64,000 nucleotides of DNA. Origin: DATJPY01 sp035506135. Lineage in GTDB: Bacteria; Myxococcota_A; UBA9160; PR03. The position numbers and the translations under genes were made by a program. The notes below the pieces were generated by a model. The model saw only the letters and a list, made by a program, of their open reading frames with translations, made no database searches and was not told where the DNA came from. The stretch spans positions 1-64,000 of the forward strand of contig DATJPY010000096.1 in the NCBI GenBank assembly GCA_035506135.1, written 5' to 3'. Below are positions 1-7,932 of this stretch, in pieces; positions within the stretch are counted from its first letter, which is position 1; each line of letters starts with the position of its first letter.

Positions 1-128
1 TCGACGAAGCCATTGGTCTGCGGCGAGCGGATGCGCGTCGTCCGGTGCTCGACGCCCTCGAGCGAGAGCAGCAGCTCGTAGGGATGGCTCTCACCACGAC
101 GGCGGCCCAAAACGCACCCCAGGCGCAC
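1..128 (-). pseudogene. transposase (integrase-core) remnant, running off the left edge
   Basis: Reading leftwards from about position 101 the minus strand encodes ESHPYELLLSLEGVEHRTT followed by RIRSPQTNGFV. This resembles the C-terminal half of the rve/DDE integrase core of IS481/IS3-type transposases, where an HRTT..RxPQTNGFVERF stretch leads to the catalytic Glu. The catalytic Glu codon would lie just outside the window. There is no room for the N-terminal half, because the amidinotransferase gene stops at 131, so this is a 5'-truncated remnant unless it starts internally. Codons 128 to about 104 look unrelated. It lies directly downstream of the arginine-catabolism operon and may mark a deletion or insertion that ended it. 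Confidence 0.55.
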
Positions 129-130
129 CC

Positions 131-1180
131 TCAGCGGATCGTGGTCCCGGCCGCAATGGCAAAATCCGCAGCCGGGGCGGCGGTTTCGCGCTCGGCCGTG
201 GGGCCGAGGTCGCCGATCATGCACTTCACCGAGCCGCCGCCCTTCGCGAGGAACTCGGAGACGTCGACTGCGATCGGCGAGACGCCGCGCTCGCGGATCT
301 GGCCGAGCAGCCGATCGGAGACGCCCGCCGGCACGAACAGGAAGGACTCGACCGCCGGGCCCCGCTGACCCGGCGGCGTGTAGGTGAAGGAGTTGGCGGC
401 GTAGCGCGCGGCGTCCTCGTCGGACAGCTCGAGCAGGAGCTCGCCGTAGGCCTCGACCAGCGCCGCCCAGTCCGCCGGCGCGATGGCACGGCGCCAGGCC
501 ATGAGGAAGCAGCGGCGCGGGCCGAACCCACACAGCGCCGTGTCTCCGTGATAGTGCGCCTCCAGCACCAGCTCGACCCGCTGCACCGGGAGCGGCTTCG
601 CGATCTCGGCGAGGAAGGGCTCCACGGCGCGGTCGGTGCGGAAGCCGTAGATGCGCTTCCAGGGCGGGATCCCGAAGTGCGCGACGAAGCGCTGCTGCTC
701 GAGGCGGCCGTGCGTCAGCAGATAGCGGTTGCAGACCGGGAAGAAGTCGGCCTCGCCCTCGAAGCGGAAGCGCGCCGGCACGGCCGCGGTGCGGAAGCCC
801 GCGACGCTGAGGACGCGCTCGTAGTGCGCGCGCTCGGCGGCGCGCGTCGCGATCAGGTTCGACAGGTAGAAGGTCTTCTCGGCCAGCGGCTTCTCGGCGT
901 CGACCTCGGAGAGGAAGCCCGCGTTGGCGGGGTAGACCAGGCCGGGAGCGCCGGGATCGGCCGGCACCACGATGACGCGCAGCCCGTGGTCGCGCAGCAT
1001 GTCGCGCAGCCGCCGCCACTGCGCGATCGCGCGGCTGCGGTCGACGGAGCGCCTCGTTCCGAGCCACGTGCGGGTGTGCGGGTTGGCGCCTCCCTGGACG
1101 CTGAAGTGCGACGGGTCGCCCATCAGGATGGTGCGGCGCCAGGTCACGGCGGGGAGGGGCGGCGGCGCGGCTTCGCTCAT
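131..1180 (-). CDS. DDAH/arginine-deiminase-type amidinotransferase family hydrolase, in the AstB position
   Basis: A 349-residue guanidino-group-modifying enzyme. The start is the ATG at 1180, which overlaps the astD stop as ATGA; the open frame upstream is an antisense shadow of astD and astA. Family motifs are YPANAGF (about residues 83-89), FEGEAD (140-145), the catalytic His in EAHYHGD (His211) and the C-terminal AKGGGSVKC with the nucleophilic Cys320. Known members hydrolyse arginine, methylated arginines or citrulline. It is not the usual 440-residue AstB succinylarginine dihydrolase, although both share the pentein fold. As the last gene of an astC-astA-astD operon it probably does the AstB step, releasing ammonia from N2-succinylarginine, or an analogous deimination. 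That role is inferred from position only. Confidence 0.75.
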   Translation of the reverse strand: MSEAAPPPLPAVTWRRTILMGDPSHFSVQGGANPHTRTWLGTRRSVDRSRAIAQWRRLRDMLRDHGLRVIVVPADPGAPGLVYPANAGFLSEVDAEKPLAEKTFYLSNLIATRAAERAHYERVLSVAGFRTAAVPARFRFEGEADFFPVCNRYLLTHGRLEQQRFVAHFGIPPWKRIYGFRTDRAVEPFLAEIAKPLPVQRVELVLEAHYHGDTALCGFGPRRCFLMAWRRAIAPADWAALVEAYGELLLELSDEDAARYAANSFTYTPPGQRGPAVESFLFVPAGVSDRLLGQIRERGVSPIAVDVSEFLAKGGGSVKCMIGDLGPTAERETAAPAADFAIAAGTTIR

Positions 1181-2598
1181 GGCTGCGGCATCCCGGGCGG
1201 CAGCGACGCCGGATCGAGACCGCCTGCGTGCTCGAGGTGGGCCTGCGGCACGGTGCAGTAGAGGGTCGCGAGGATGCCCGCGGGCCGGTCGTTGCCGCTG
1301 CGACCGCGCCCTCCGAACGGAAGGCGCCCGCTCGCGCCGATGGTGCCGCGGTTCCAGTTGAGCACGCCGGTGCGCACGCGCCCGATGCAGCGCTCGTACT
1401 TCGCCCGGTCGCGCGTCATCACCGAGGCTGCGAGCCCGTAGTCGGAGTCGTTCGCGGCGTCGATCGCCTCCTCGAGCCCGGCCACCGGATGGAGCGCCGC
1501 CTCGGGGCCGAAGATCTCGTCGCGGTGGTAGGCGTGGTCCTGGCGCGCGTCCGGGAAGAGCGCGAGGCCCGGTGCGATCCACGGCGGTGTCAAGCCGGTC
1601 TCCGGGACGTCGATGCGGCGTCCGCCCGCCTCGACCGAGAGCGCGCGGTAGCGGCGCACCTTCTCGAAGGCCCGCGGCGAGACCAGCGGTCCCATGAACA
1701 CGCGTGGATCGAGGGGAGCCCCGATCTGCACGCCGCCGAGGACCTTGGCGAGGCGCTCGGCGAAGGGCTCGAGGAGCGCCCGCTCGACGAAGATCCGCGA
1801 CAGGCTCGAGCAGCGCTGTCCGGTCGTCGCGCAGATCGAGAGCGCCGCCTCCGCGACCGCGAGCTCGAGGTCGGCGTCGGCGAGGACGATCATCGCGTTC
1901 TTGCCGCCCATCTCGAGCGCCACCAGCTTGCCCGGCTGGTCGAGGACGGCCTCGGCGAGCGCGCGGCCTGCCGCCCACGACCCGGTGAAGAGCACGCCGT
2001 CGAGATCGGGGTGCCGCGCCAGACACCTTCCCGTGTCGGAGCTGCCCTGGAGCAGCTCGAGCACGCCGGCGGGCAGCCCCGCCGCCCGCCACAGCTCGGC
2101 GAGCCGCGCGCCGGCCGCGGGCGCGAGCTCGCTCGGCTTCAGCACCACGCAGTTGCCGCTCGCCAGCGCCGGCGCGATGTGGCCGTTGGGCAGGTGCACG
2201 GGGAAGTTGAAGGGCCCGAGCACCGCGAGCACGCCGCGCGGGTGGAAGGTCGCGCGCGCGCCGGGGCCCGCCTCGAAGTCGGCGGCGAAGCGCATGCCGT
2301 CGGCGAGCGTGGCGTCCACCTTGGCGGCGAGCAGCGCCGCCTCCGCGCGCGCGTCCCAGAGCGCCTTGCCGACCTCGCGCGCGACGAGGCGCGCCACGTC
2401 CTCGCTGCGGTCGCGCGCCAGCGCGGCGAAGCGCCGCAGTGCGGCGGCCCGCGCCTCGAACCCCGCATCCCGCCACGCCGGGAATGCGGCCCGCGCGCGC
2501 GCCACGGCGGCGTCGACCGCCGGCGCGTCGGCGACGGGGAAGCGACCGACCTCGTCGCGCGGGTCGGCGGGGGAGACGCTGCGCAGGATCTCCGGCAC
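1177..2598 (-). CDS. astD: N-succinylglutamate 5-semialdehyde dehydrogenase
   Basis: A 473-residue aldehyde dehydrogenase that oxidises succinylglutamate semialdehyde to succinylglutamate with NAD, the fourth step of the arginine succinyltransferase pathway. Visible ALDH signatures are LGPFNFPVHLPNGHIAPAL, the glycine motif FTGSWAAG, the general base in EMGGKNAMIV, and the catalytic Cys in TTGQRCSSLSR. PFNFPxHLPNGHIAPAL is characteristic of AstD within the superfamily. Length is close to the usual 480-490. It follows astA by 9 bases and overlaps the amidinotransferase start by four bases, so the genes should be co-transcribed and translationally coupled. Confidence 0.9.
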   Translation of the reverse strand: MPEILRSVSPADPRDEVGRFPVADAPAVDAAVARARAAFPAWRDAGFEARAAALRRFAALARDRSEDVARLVAREVGKALWDARAEAALLAAKVDATLADGMRFAADFEAGPGARATFHPRGVLAVLGPFNFPVHLPNGHIAPALASGNCVVLKPSELAPAAGARLAELWRAAGLPAGVLELLQGSSDTGRCLARHPDLDGVLFTGSWAAGRALAEAVLDQPGKLVALEMGGKNAMIVLADADLELAVAEAALSICATTGQRCSSLSRIFVERALLEPFAERLAKVLGGVQIGAPLDPRVFMGPLVSPRAFEKVRRYRALSVEAGGRRIDVPETGLTPPWIAPGLALFPDARQDHAYHRDEIFGPEAALHPVAGLEEAIDAANDSDYGLAASVMTRDRAKYERCIGRVRTGVLNWNRGTIGASGRLPFGGRGRSGNDRPAGILATLYCTVPQAHLEHAGGLDPASLPPGMPQP

Positions 2599-2607
2599 GG
2601 TGCACCC

Positions 2608-3639
2608 TCAGGGAATCGGCGTCACGGCCACGCGGTCTCCCGCGTCGACGGCGAGCGCTTCGCGACACGGCTTCGAGACGGACGGCCAGCCCTCCTCGTC
2701 GAGAGGCACGACGGTGGCGCGGAAGCCGATGCGCCCCTCCGCCGAGAGCAGCGCCAGCGGCTCGCGCATCGGAGCGAGCTCGTCGTCGGGGAGGCAGGGG
2801 AGGACCAGCTCGCAGCGATCGCGCACCGAGGCGATGGCGTCGCGCGCGGCCCCGTAGTACGGCCCGCCGTCGAAGGGATCGACCTGCTTCAGGTACCGGA
2901 AGCCGACCTTCTCGAGGATGCGCACCGCGGCGACGGCCGTCTCGTTCGGCTGCCCGATCACCGCCTGCACTGCCGGCGGGAAGAGCGTCGCGTACACCGG
3001 GTCGCGCGGGAACAGGTCCGCGATGAACGACTTGGAGCGCGTCGAGAGGCGGTCCGCCTCGCGGAACGAGAGGCCGGTGAACTTCGCGCCGAAGGCGTCC
3101 CACAGCCGGTTCTTGCCCGGCGCCTCGAAGGGCGAGAGCATCTCGGCGATCACCTCGCGCTCGAAGTGCTGGGGGTGCGCGGAGATGAACGCGAAGCGCA
3201 CGATCGAGAGCGCCTTGCCGCACTTCTCGGGGCTGCGCCGGTACAGGGGGTCGAGGATCAGCCCGCCGATCTCGGTGGGGCCGTCGGGGGTCGAGCGCAG
3301 CCGCAGCTTCGCGTGCACGAAGCGGCGATCGAGCTCCGCGCTGTCGCGCTCCTCGCTCGAGAGCTCGAGCCAGTAGTGGGGGCTCGCCGGGGTCCCGTGC
3401 TTCGCGATGATCGTCGAGGTTCCGACGCAGCGGCCCGTCGCGAGCTCCTCGAGCACGAAGACGTAGACGCCGCGTCGCCAGTCACCGCCCTCCCAGTCGC
3501 CCGCGAACGAGCGCTCCGAGATCTCGATGCGGCCCGCGAGGAACTCGCGGTCGCTCGGCAGGTTCATCGAGTCGAGCTGCGCGGCGAGCGCGACGAGCTG
3601 CTCGAGGTCGCGCGCCGCGACGGGGCGCAGGATCAGCAC
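2608..3639 (-). CDS. astA: arginine N-succinyltransferase
   Basis: Transfers succinyl from succinyl-CoA to the alpha-amino group of arginine, the committed step of the AST pathway. The 343-residue length matches AstA. Conserved stretches include LILRPVAARDLEQLVALA at the N terminus, GTSTIIAKHGTPASPHYW, GGLILDPLYRRSPEKCGKAL, and EMLSPFEAPGKNRLWDAFG. The start is a GTG at 3639 overlapping the last seven bases of the upstream aminotransferase gene; the much longer open frame extending to about 6093 is antisense noise over astC. It is tightly coupled between the aminotransferase and astD. Confidence 0.9.
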   Translation of the reverse strand: MLILRPVAARDLEQLVALAAQLDSMNLPSDREFLAGRIEISERSFAGDWEGGDWRRGVYVFVLEELATGRCVGTSTIIAKHGTPASPHYWLELSSEERDSAELDRRFVHAKLRLRSTPDGPTEIGGLILDPLYRRSPEKCGKALSIVRFAFISAHPQHFEREVIAEMLSPFEAPGKNRLWDAFGAKFTGLSFREADRLSTRSKSFIADLFPRDPVYATLFPPAVQAVIGQPNETAVAAVRILEKVGFRYLKQVDPFDGGPYYGAARDAIASVRDRCELVLPCLPDDELAPMREPLALLSAEGRIGFRATVVPLDEEGWPSVSKPCREALAVDAGDRVAVTPIP

Positions 3640-5015
3640 GGCAGCCCCCGCTCGGCCGCGACGCGGCGCAGCGCCTTCTCGAGGATGGCGAAGCCCTCCT
3701 CGAGCTCGAGGTCGGTCACGTTCACCGGGAGGAGGAGCCGGATGCGGGTCGGCTCCGCGCCGGCGGTGAAGACGAAGAGCCCCTCCTCGAAGGCCGCCTG
3801 CAGCACCGCCTGGGCGGTGTCGGCGCGGCCGTCGAGCGGCACGAAGGCGTGCATCGCGCCGATCCCCTCGGCGCGCGAGACGCCCCGCGGGCAGCTCTTC
3901 GCGAGCGCCTCGAAGCGGCGTGCGACGCGCCGGCCGAGCCCGGCCACGCGGCCCTCGGGGCCGAGATAGCCCTCGCTCTCGAGGCGTTCGATGATGCGGG
4001 TACCGACGGCCATGCCGACGCCGGCTCCGGCGTAGGTCCCAGCCACGAGGCCGGGCCTCGGATTGTAGTCCTTCGAGAAGAGCACGGCGCTGCCCTGAAG
4101 GATCTTGCCGGCCGTCGCGACGTCGACCCACTCCTCGAGCCCCAGGGTCCGGAAGGCGAAGAGCTCGCCGGTCCGCACGAAGGTCTGCACCTCGTCGACC
4201 CAGACCGCGATGCCGGCGGCGCGGCAGCGGCGCATCAGGGCGGCGAAGAACTCGCGGGGGGCGGTGCGGATGCCGCCCTCGCCCTGGACCAGCTCGAACA
4301 GCATCGCCGCGATGCGGCCCGGGAAGCGACGCAGATGTGCGTCGAGCGCGGCCAGGCTGCGCCCGATCGGGTCCGGATGGCCGGCGTCGTAGAACGGGAC
4401 CAGCAGCGCGGCGCCGCGCAGCGGCAGGCCCTCGCGATAGGCGGCCTTGTCGGTGAGCTCGGCGAGCGCGGTGGTACGGCCGGCGAAGCCGCCCTCGAAG
4501 ACGGCGATGCGATCGGCCGGCGCGTGCTTCTGGTAGACGATCTTGAGCGCGTTCTCGTTGGCGATCGCCCCCGAGAGCGAGAGCCATGCGTGTCGCAGGC
4601 GCGGGCCCGCGTGCCGCAGGAGTGCGCGCGTGAGGCGCAGGTACTCGGGGCCGGGGAGCAGGTGGCCCTGGAAGACGACGTCGCTCGCAGCGGCCGCGAC
4701 GGCGGTCTCGACGAGGTCGCGGTCGCCGTGCCCGAAGCCGTAGACGCCGATGCCTCCGATGAAGTCGAGGCGGGTGCTGCCGTCCGCGAGCCGGACGCGT
4801 GCGCCGCGGCCGAGGCCGGAGGCGAGCGCGGGCAGCGCGAGCGGGCGGCCCCGCAGGCGGCCGACCTCGCGAACCGCCCGCGCGTAGGCCGCCGGGGAGA
4901 GCGCGCGGCTCCCGGCCTCGCGCACCACGGCGTCGACGAGGGCGGCCGCGGCCTCGCGCACGTCGGGTGCGGCGGCGAGCGAGTCGGTCGAGGTCGACGC
5001 GTGTCTCCGGGGCAT
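3633..5015 (-). CDS. astC: class III aminotransferase, probable succinylornithine transaminase
   Basis: A 460-residue PLP enzyme of the ornithine/acetylornithine aminotransferase family. Landmarks are the PLP-binding SGAIANENALKI region, the cofactor-phosphate and Asp motif AVWVDEVQTFVRTG, and the Schiff-base Lys in ATAGKILQGSAVLFS. It is about 50 residues longer than typical AstC or ArgD, mainly at the N terminus. As the first gene of an operon with astA and astD it most likely removes the delta-amino group of succinylornithine, giving succinylglutamate semialdehyde. Sequence alone could also fit ornithine or lysine-type transaminases. The start is ATG at 5015; a divergent promoter region of about 136 bases separates it from the next gene. 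Confidence 0.8.
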   Translation of the reverse strand: MPRRHASTSTDSLAAAPDVREAAAALVDAVVREAGSRALSPAAYARAVREVGRLRGRPLALPALASGLGRGARVRLADGSTRLDFIGGIGVYGFGHGDRDLVETAVAAAASDVVFQGHLLPGPEYLRLTRALLRHAGPRLRHAWLSLSGAIANENALKIVYQKHAPADRIAVFEGGFAGRTTALAELTDKAAYREGLPLRGAALLVPFYDAGHPDPIGRSLAALDAHLRRFPGRIAAMLFELVQGEGGIRTAPREFFAALMRRCRAAGIAVWVDEVQTFVRTGELFAFRTLGLEEWVDVATAGKILQGSAVLFSKDYNPRPGLVAGTYAGAGVGMAVGTRIIERLESEGYLGPEGRVAGLGRRVARRFEALAKSCPRGVSRAEGIGAMHAFVPLDGRADTAQAVLQAAFEEGLFVFTAGAEPTRIRLLLPVNVTDLELEEGFAILEKALRRVAAERGLPC

Positions 5016-5151
5016 CCCGAAGAGATCTATCGGCCGGCCCGGTCGGCCGCTTGCGGCGACGTCGGCGGGTGATTCGGGCCCCGGCTCCGGGCCTTGCTGC
5101 GCGGTGGGCTATCCTGCGAACTTGCGCTTGATCTCGCGCGCGCCCGCGACG

Positions 5152-6000
5152 ATGAGAGAGGCCATGCGCCCGAGGCCCCGAGTGCGAATCCGCCGCATCG
5201 GCCGCGGCGATCCCCACGCCGAGCGGCGCGAGGCGCTGGCTGCCGTGACGCCGTACATCGGGCTGGTCCGGGCGCCGATCTACCCGGCCGCTCCGGCGGC
5301 GGCTACCCCCGATCTCGTCGTCGCCACCTACAACGTCCACCGCTGGACGTCGGTCGCCACGCGCCGGGCCCCCGACTCCGAGCGCGCCCACTTCGTGATC
5401 TCCGAGCTCGGCGCCGACGTGATCGCGCTGCAAGAGGCGGTGCGCCCGTTCGCCGGAGAGGACCCGCTGGTGCGGCTCGCGGATCGCCTGCGGCTGCACC
5501 TCGCGTTCGTGACGACGCGCATCCACCGCCACGGCGAGCTCGGCAATGCGATCCTCTCGCGCTGGCCGATCACGGGCGCCTCCCTCCTCGACCTGTCCTT
5601 CTCGCGCATGGAGAGGCGCACCGCGGTGGCCGTCCAGCTCGCGGGCGACGCAGGTCCGCTCACGGTGGTGGCGACCCACCTCGCGCTGGTCGACCGCACG
5701 CGCCACCAGCAGGTCCGCCATCTGCTCGACCACCCGCAGCTCCAGGGGCCGGTGATCCTCCTCGGCGACATGAACGCCTGGCGCTCGGGCGACCGCGCCA
5801 CCCGCGCGCTCGAGGCGGAGCTGCCGAGCCCGGCGGAGATCGAGTGGCCGGCGACCTTCCCGGCGGCGCGCCCGGTGCTCGCGCTCGACCGCATCTACGC
5901 GCGCGGCGCGAAGATCGTCGAGGTGCGCGCGCACCAGACCCCGGCCGCCCGCCGCGCCTCCGACCACCTCCCCGTCGTCGCCCGCATCAAGCTCCTCTGA
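5152..6000 (+). CDS. endonuclease/exonuclease/phosphatase (EEP) family protein
   Basis: About 282 residues with the metal-dependent EEP fold shared by DNase I, exonuclease III and sphingomyelinase. Motifs in order are ATYNVHRW with the metal-coordinating Asn, LQEAVRPF with the catalytic Glu, GNAILSRWP, THLALVDRTRHQQ, LLGDMNAW with the Asp/Asn pair, and the C-terminal SDHLPV with the catalytic His. No signal peptide is evident, so it is probably cytoplasmic. Close relatives are often annotated as endonucleases or cardiolipin-synthase-associated proteins. The start may be ATG 5152 or ATG 5164; GAGAGAGG lies between them. It is divergent from the ast operon. The substrate is unknown. Confidence 0.75.
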   Translation: MREAMRPRPRVRIRRIGRGDPHAERREALAAVTPYIGLVRAPIYPAAPAAATPDLVVATYNVHRWTSVATRRAPDSERAHFVISELGADVIALQEAVRPFAGEDPLVRLADRLRLHLAFVTTRIHRHGELGNAILSRWPITGASLLDLSFSRMERRTAVAVQLAGDAGPLTVVATHLALVDRTRHQQVRHLLDHPQLQGPVILLGDMNAWRSGDRATRALEAELPSPAEIEWPATFPAARPVLALDRIYARGAKIVEVRAHQTPAARRASDHLPVVARIKLL

Positions 6001-6030
6001 CCGCCGCCTCCGAGGCAACGCGATCGCCTG

Positions 6031-6096
6031 GAGTATCCCCGCAAGCGGCGCCGAAGGCGCCGCGCGCAGCGAGCCGCAGGCGAGCGAAGTCAACAG
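6031..6096 (-). repeat. dispersed REP-like element, copy 1
   Basis: A hairpin with 8-bp arms GCGGCGCC and GGCGCCGC and a GAA loop (6045-6063) adjoins a 35-base tail at 6062-6096 that is 33/35 identical to 20622-20656. Both copies lie just 3' of the stop codon of a minus-strand gene, here 12 bases past the anti-sigma stop. The stem sequence differs between copies while pairing is kept, which supports a structured RNA or REP-type repeat. Confidence 0.55.
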
Positions 6097-6108
6097 ACGT
6101 GCTGCAGC

Positions 6109-6987
6109 TCAGCTGTGCCGGCGCGCCTCTCCGACGAGGACGACCTCGCCGCGCGGCTTGGACGTGAGGTCGCGGTCGGGCTCGATCGAGACGCTGACCC
6201 GTGCGACGCGCCCGAGGTCGTGCGGAACGGGCGCGACGAGCGTCGCCTCGCCGTTGGTGTCGGCCTCGAAGGGGCCGAGGCCGACGACCTCGCCGCCGTC
6301 GGTGAAGAGCCAGAGCGCGTAGAGCCGGCTGGGATCGGGCTCGAGGCCCGTCACGTGCAGGTAGCAGTACCAGTTCTTCCAGTCCCACACGACGCGCGCG
6401 CGCGCTTCGTGCCCGCCGGCGCCGACGAGGGTGAGCGCCTCCGACTTCTCCGACGAGAGCACCGCGATCGCCTTGCGCGCGAGCACGAGGTCGCTCTCGA
6501 GCGAGCGCCGCGCGGCCTCTTCGTCGGCGAGGTCGCGATCGAGCTGGGTCCGCTCGGCGCTGACCTGGGCGAGCTCCGAGCGGAGGTCCGCCACGCCGCG
6601 CTCCACCCCGTCGAGCTCGCGTCGAAGCGTCTCGATCTGCGCCGCGCGGGCGCGCTCGGCGGCGCGCTGCGTCACGGCAACGCCGAGGAAGGCGGCGAGC
6701 AGCGCGGCGACGCCGGCGGCCAGCGCCGGATGGCGCAGCCAGCGCCCGGGCCTCGCGGGCCGGCTCGCGTCGATGCGGCGCAGCAGGCGTTGCTTCACGG
6801 CGGGCGAGGGGGCGACCGGCGGGAGCGCCTGGCCGAGGGCCGCGATCTCGGCGCGGGCCGCGGCCAGGCGCGCGGTCGCGTCCGGGTCACCGCCCGCGAG
6901 CCACGCCTCGACCTCGTCCCGCTCGTCGCCCTCGAGCGCGCCGCCGGCGTACAGGAAGATCAGCTCGTCGCGCTCGTCGCGGCTCAC
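6109..6987 (-). CDS. anti-sigma factor, RskA/anti-sigma-K type
   Basis: A 292-residue single-pass membrane protein paired with the sigma factor gene, which it overlaps by ATGA. The N-terminal about 75 residues form an acidic helical domain (FLYAGGALEGDERDEVEAWL) typical of sigma-binding anti-sigma domains, without an HxxxCxxC zinc motif. A transmembrane helix follows (about 87-105, HPALAAGVAALLAAFLGVAV), then a charged coiled coil (about 108-185), then an RskA-type C-terminal beta domain (YCYLHVTGLEPDPSRLYALW) in the periplasm. It is expected to hold the sigma factor inactive at the membrane until a periplasmic signal is sensed. The signal is not deducible. Confidence 0.8.
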   Translation of the reverse strand: MSRDERDELIFLYAGGALEGDERDEVEAWLAGGDPDATARLAAARAEIAALGQALPPVAPSPAVKQRLLRRIDASRPARPGRWLRHPALAAGVAALLAAFLGVAVTQRAAERARAAQIETLRRELDGVERGVADLRSELAQVSAERTQLDRDLADEEAARRSLESDLVLARKAIAVLSSEKSEALTLVGAGGHEARARVVWDWKNWYCYLHVTGLEPDPSRLYALWLFTDGGEVVGLGPFEADTNGEATLVAPVPHDLGRVARVSVSIEPDRDLTSKPRGEVVLVGEARRHS

Positions 6988-7598
6988 GTGTCGCTCGTCC
7001 CTTCGCGCAGCGCGCGAAGCGTCTTGCGCAGCCCGAGCAGCCCTTGTCGGATCCGCGTCTTCACGGTGCCGAGAGGATCGCCGAGGCGCTCGGCGATCTC
7101 GCGGTGGGACAGCCCCTCGAAGAAGTTCAGCTCGACCGCGCGACGGTGGGACTCGGGCAGCTCGCCGAGCGCCCGGTCGATGGCAGCGCGCCGCTGCGAC
7201 GCCAGCGCGTCGCCGAACGGATCGTTTCCGGGGCCCGGCGCGACCGGCACCTCGCCCTGCGGGCCGACCTCGTGCGCCGTGAGCCAGACCCCCTCGCGCC
7301 GTCTCCGGAAGCGCAGCCGATCGAGCGCGCGGCTCCGGGAGAGCGTGAGCAGGTAGGAGAGCGGCTCGGCGCGGGTCGCGTCGTAGCGATCGCGACGCCT
7401 CCAGACCTCCCAGAAGATCTCCTCCAGGACGTCCTCGGCCTCGGGGCGGTCGCGCAGGATGCGGATGCAGGTCGCCAGCACCGCGCCGGCGTGCCGCTCG
7501 TAGAGGCGCTCGAAAGCGCGCACGTCGCCGGCCGCGATCGCGCCCATCAGCTCCGCGTCGTCCGGCTCGATGGGCGGCTTGGGGGGGATGGCGGTCAC
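6984..7598 (-). CDS. ECF RNA polymerase sigma factor (SigK-like)
   Basis: Chosen start GTG 7598 gives 204 residues. The open frame extends about 100 residues further, but that part is Pro/Arg-rich and unlike sigma factors. Region 2 is FERLYERHAGAVLATC through DVLEEIFWEVWRRRDRYD (core and -10 binding); region 4 is LGELPESHRRAVELNFF through GTVKTRIRQGLLGLRK with the helix-turn-helix for -35 recognition. The segment between is short, as in ECF (group 4) sigmas. Co-translation with the downstream anti-sigma gene by ATGA overlap is the standard arrangement for stoichiometric control, and autoregulation is likely. Confidence 0.88.
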   Translation of the reverse strand: MTAIPPKPPIEPDDAELMGAIAAGDVRAFERLYERHAGAVLATCIRILRDRPEAEDVLEEIFWEVWRRRDRYDATRAEPLSYLLTLSRSRALDRLRFRRRREGVWLTAHEVGPQGEVPVAPGPGNDPFGDALASQRRAAIDRALGELPESHRRAVELNFFEGLSHREIAERLGDPLGTVKTRIRQGLLGLRKTLRALREGTSDT

Positions 7599-7932
7599 AC
7601 GGGGTCCGCGCTCCGTCGGGCCGCGCCTGGCCCCCCAGCTCACGAGCCCGGGCGGGTCGGCTGCCTCGGCGCCGAGTCTACCCCAGCGCTGTGAAGGCCC
7701 GCGGCCAGGCTGCAGGAGCGCGCTCGCCGCCAGGGGCGGCCATGCGATCGCGGACATCGGACCCCCGGGGACACCCAGGCTTCGCCGAGGCCTCCCGTCG
7801 ACCTCGCAGGCTGTACGTCCGGCGTGAGCCGGTGGATACACGCTCTTGCGCCGCGGCCTCGGGGGGTCGGCGGGGCCGGCCGACCGATCCCCCGCCGGCA
7901 CCGATCGGAGGTCGACACCGATGTGAGTCAGC
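7599..7932. other. intergenic region upstream of the sigma factor gene
   Basis: About 330 bases with no credible gene. On the minus strand it contains a possible ECF-type promoter: TGTATCC (7840-7834), 16 bases, then CGTAC (7817-7813), with the spacer holding a CCGGC/GCCGG hairpin. A TAGACT hexamer lies nearer the gene. Either could drive the sigma/anti-sigma pair; neither is strong evidence. Confidence 0.3.
7813..7840 (-). promoter_or_regulatory. candidate ECF autoregulatory promoter
   Basis: TGTATCC and CGTAC are separated by 16 bases on the minus strand, upstream of the sigma gene. The spacing suits ECF sigmas. The implied leader of about 200 bases is long, so confidence is low. Confidence 0.2.

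Noticed and set aside
131..3223. A 1030-codon minus-strand open frame containing the amidinotransferase
   Set aside because: Only the last 349 codons have protein-family features; the rest is Arg/Ala/Gly-rich shadow of astD and astA, and the ATGA start at 1180 is well placed.
1228..3969. A 913-codon plus-strand open frame
   Set aside because: Low-complexity antisense of astD, astA and astC; such long shadows are expected at this GC content.
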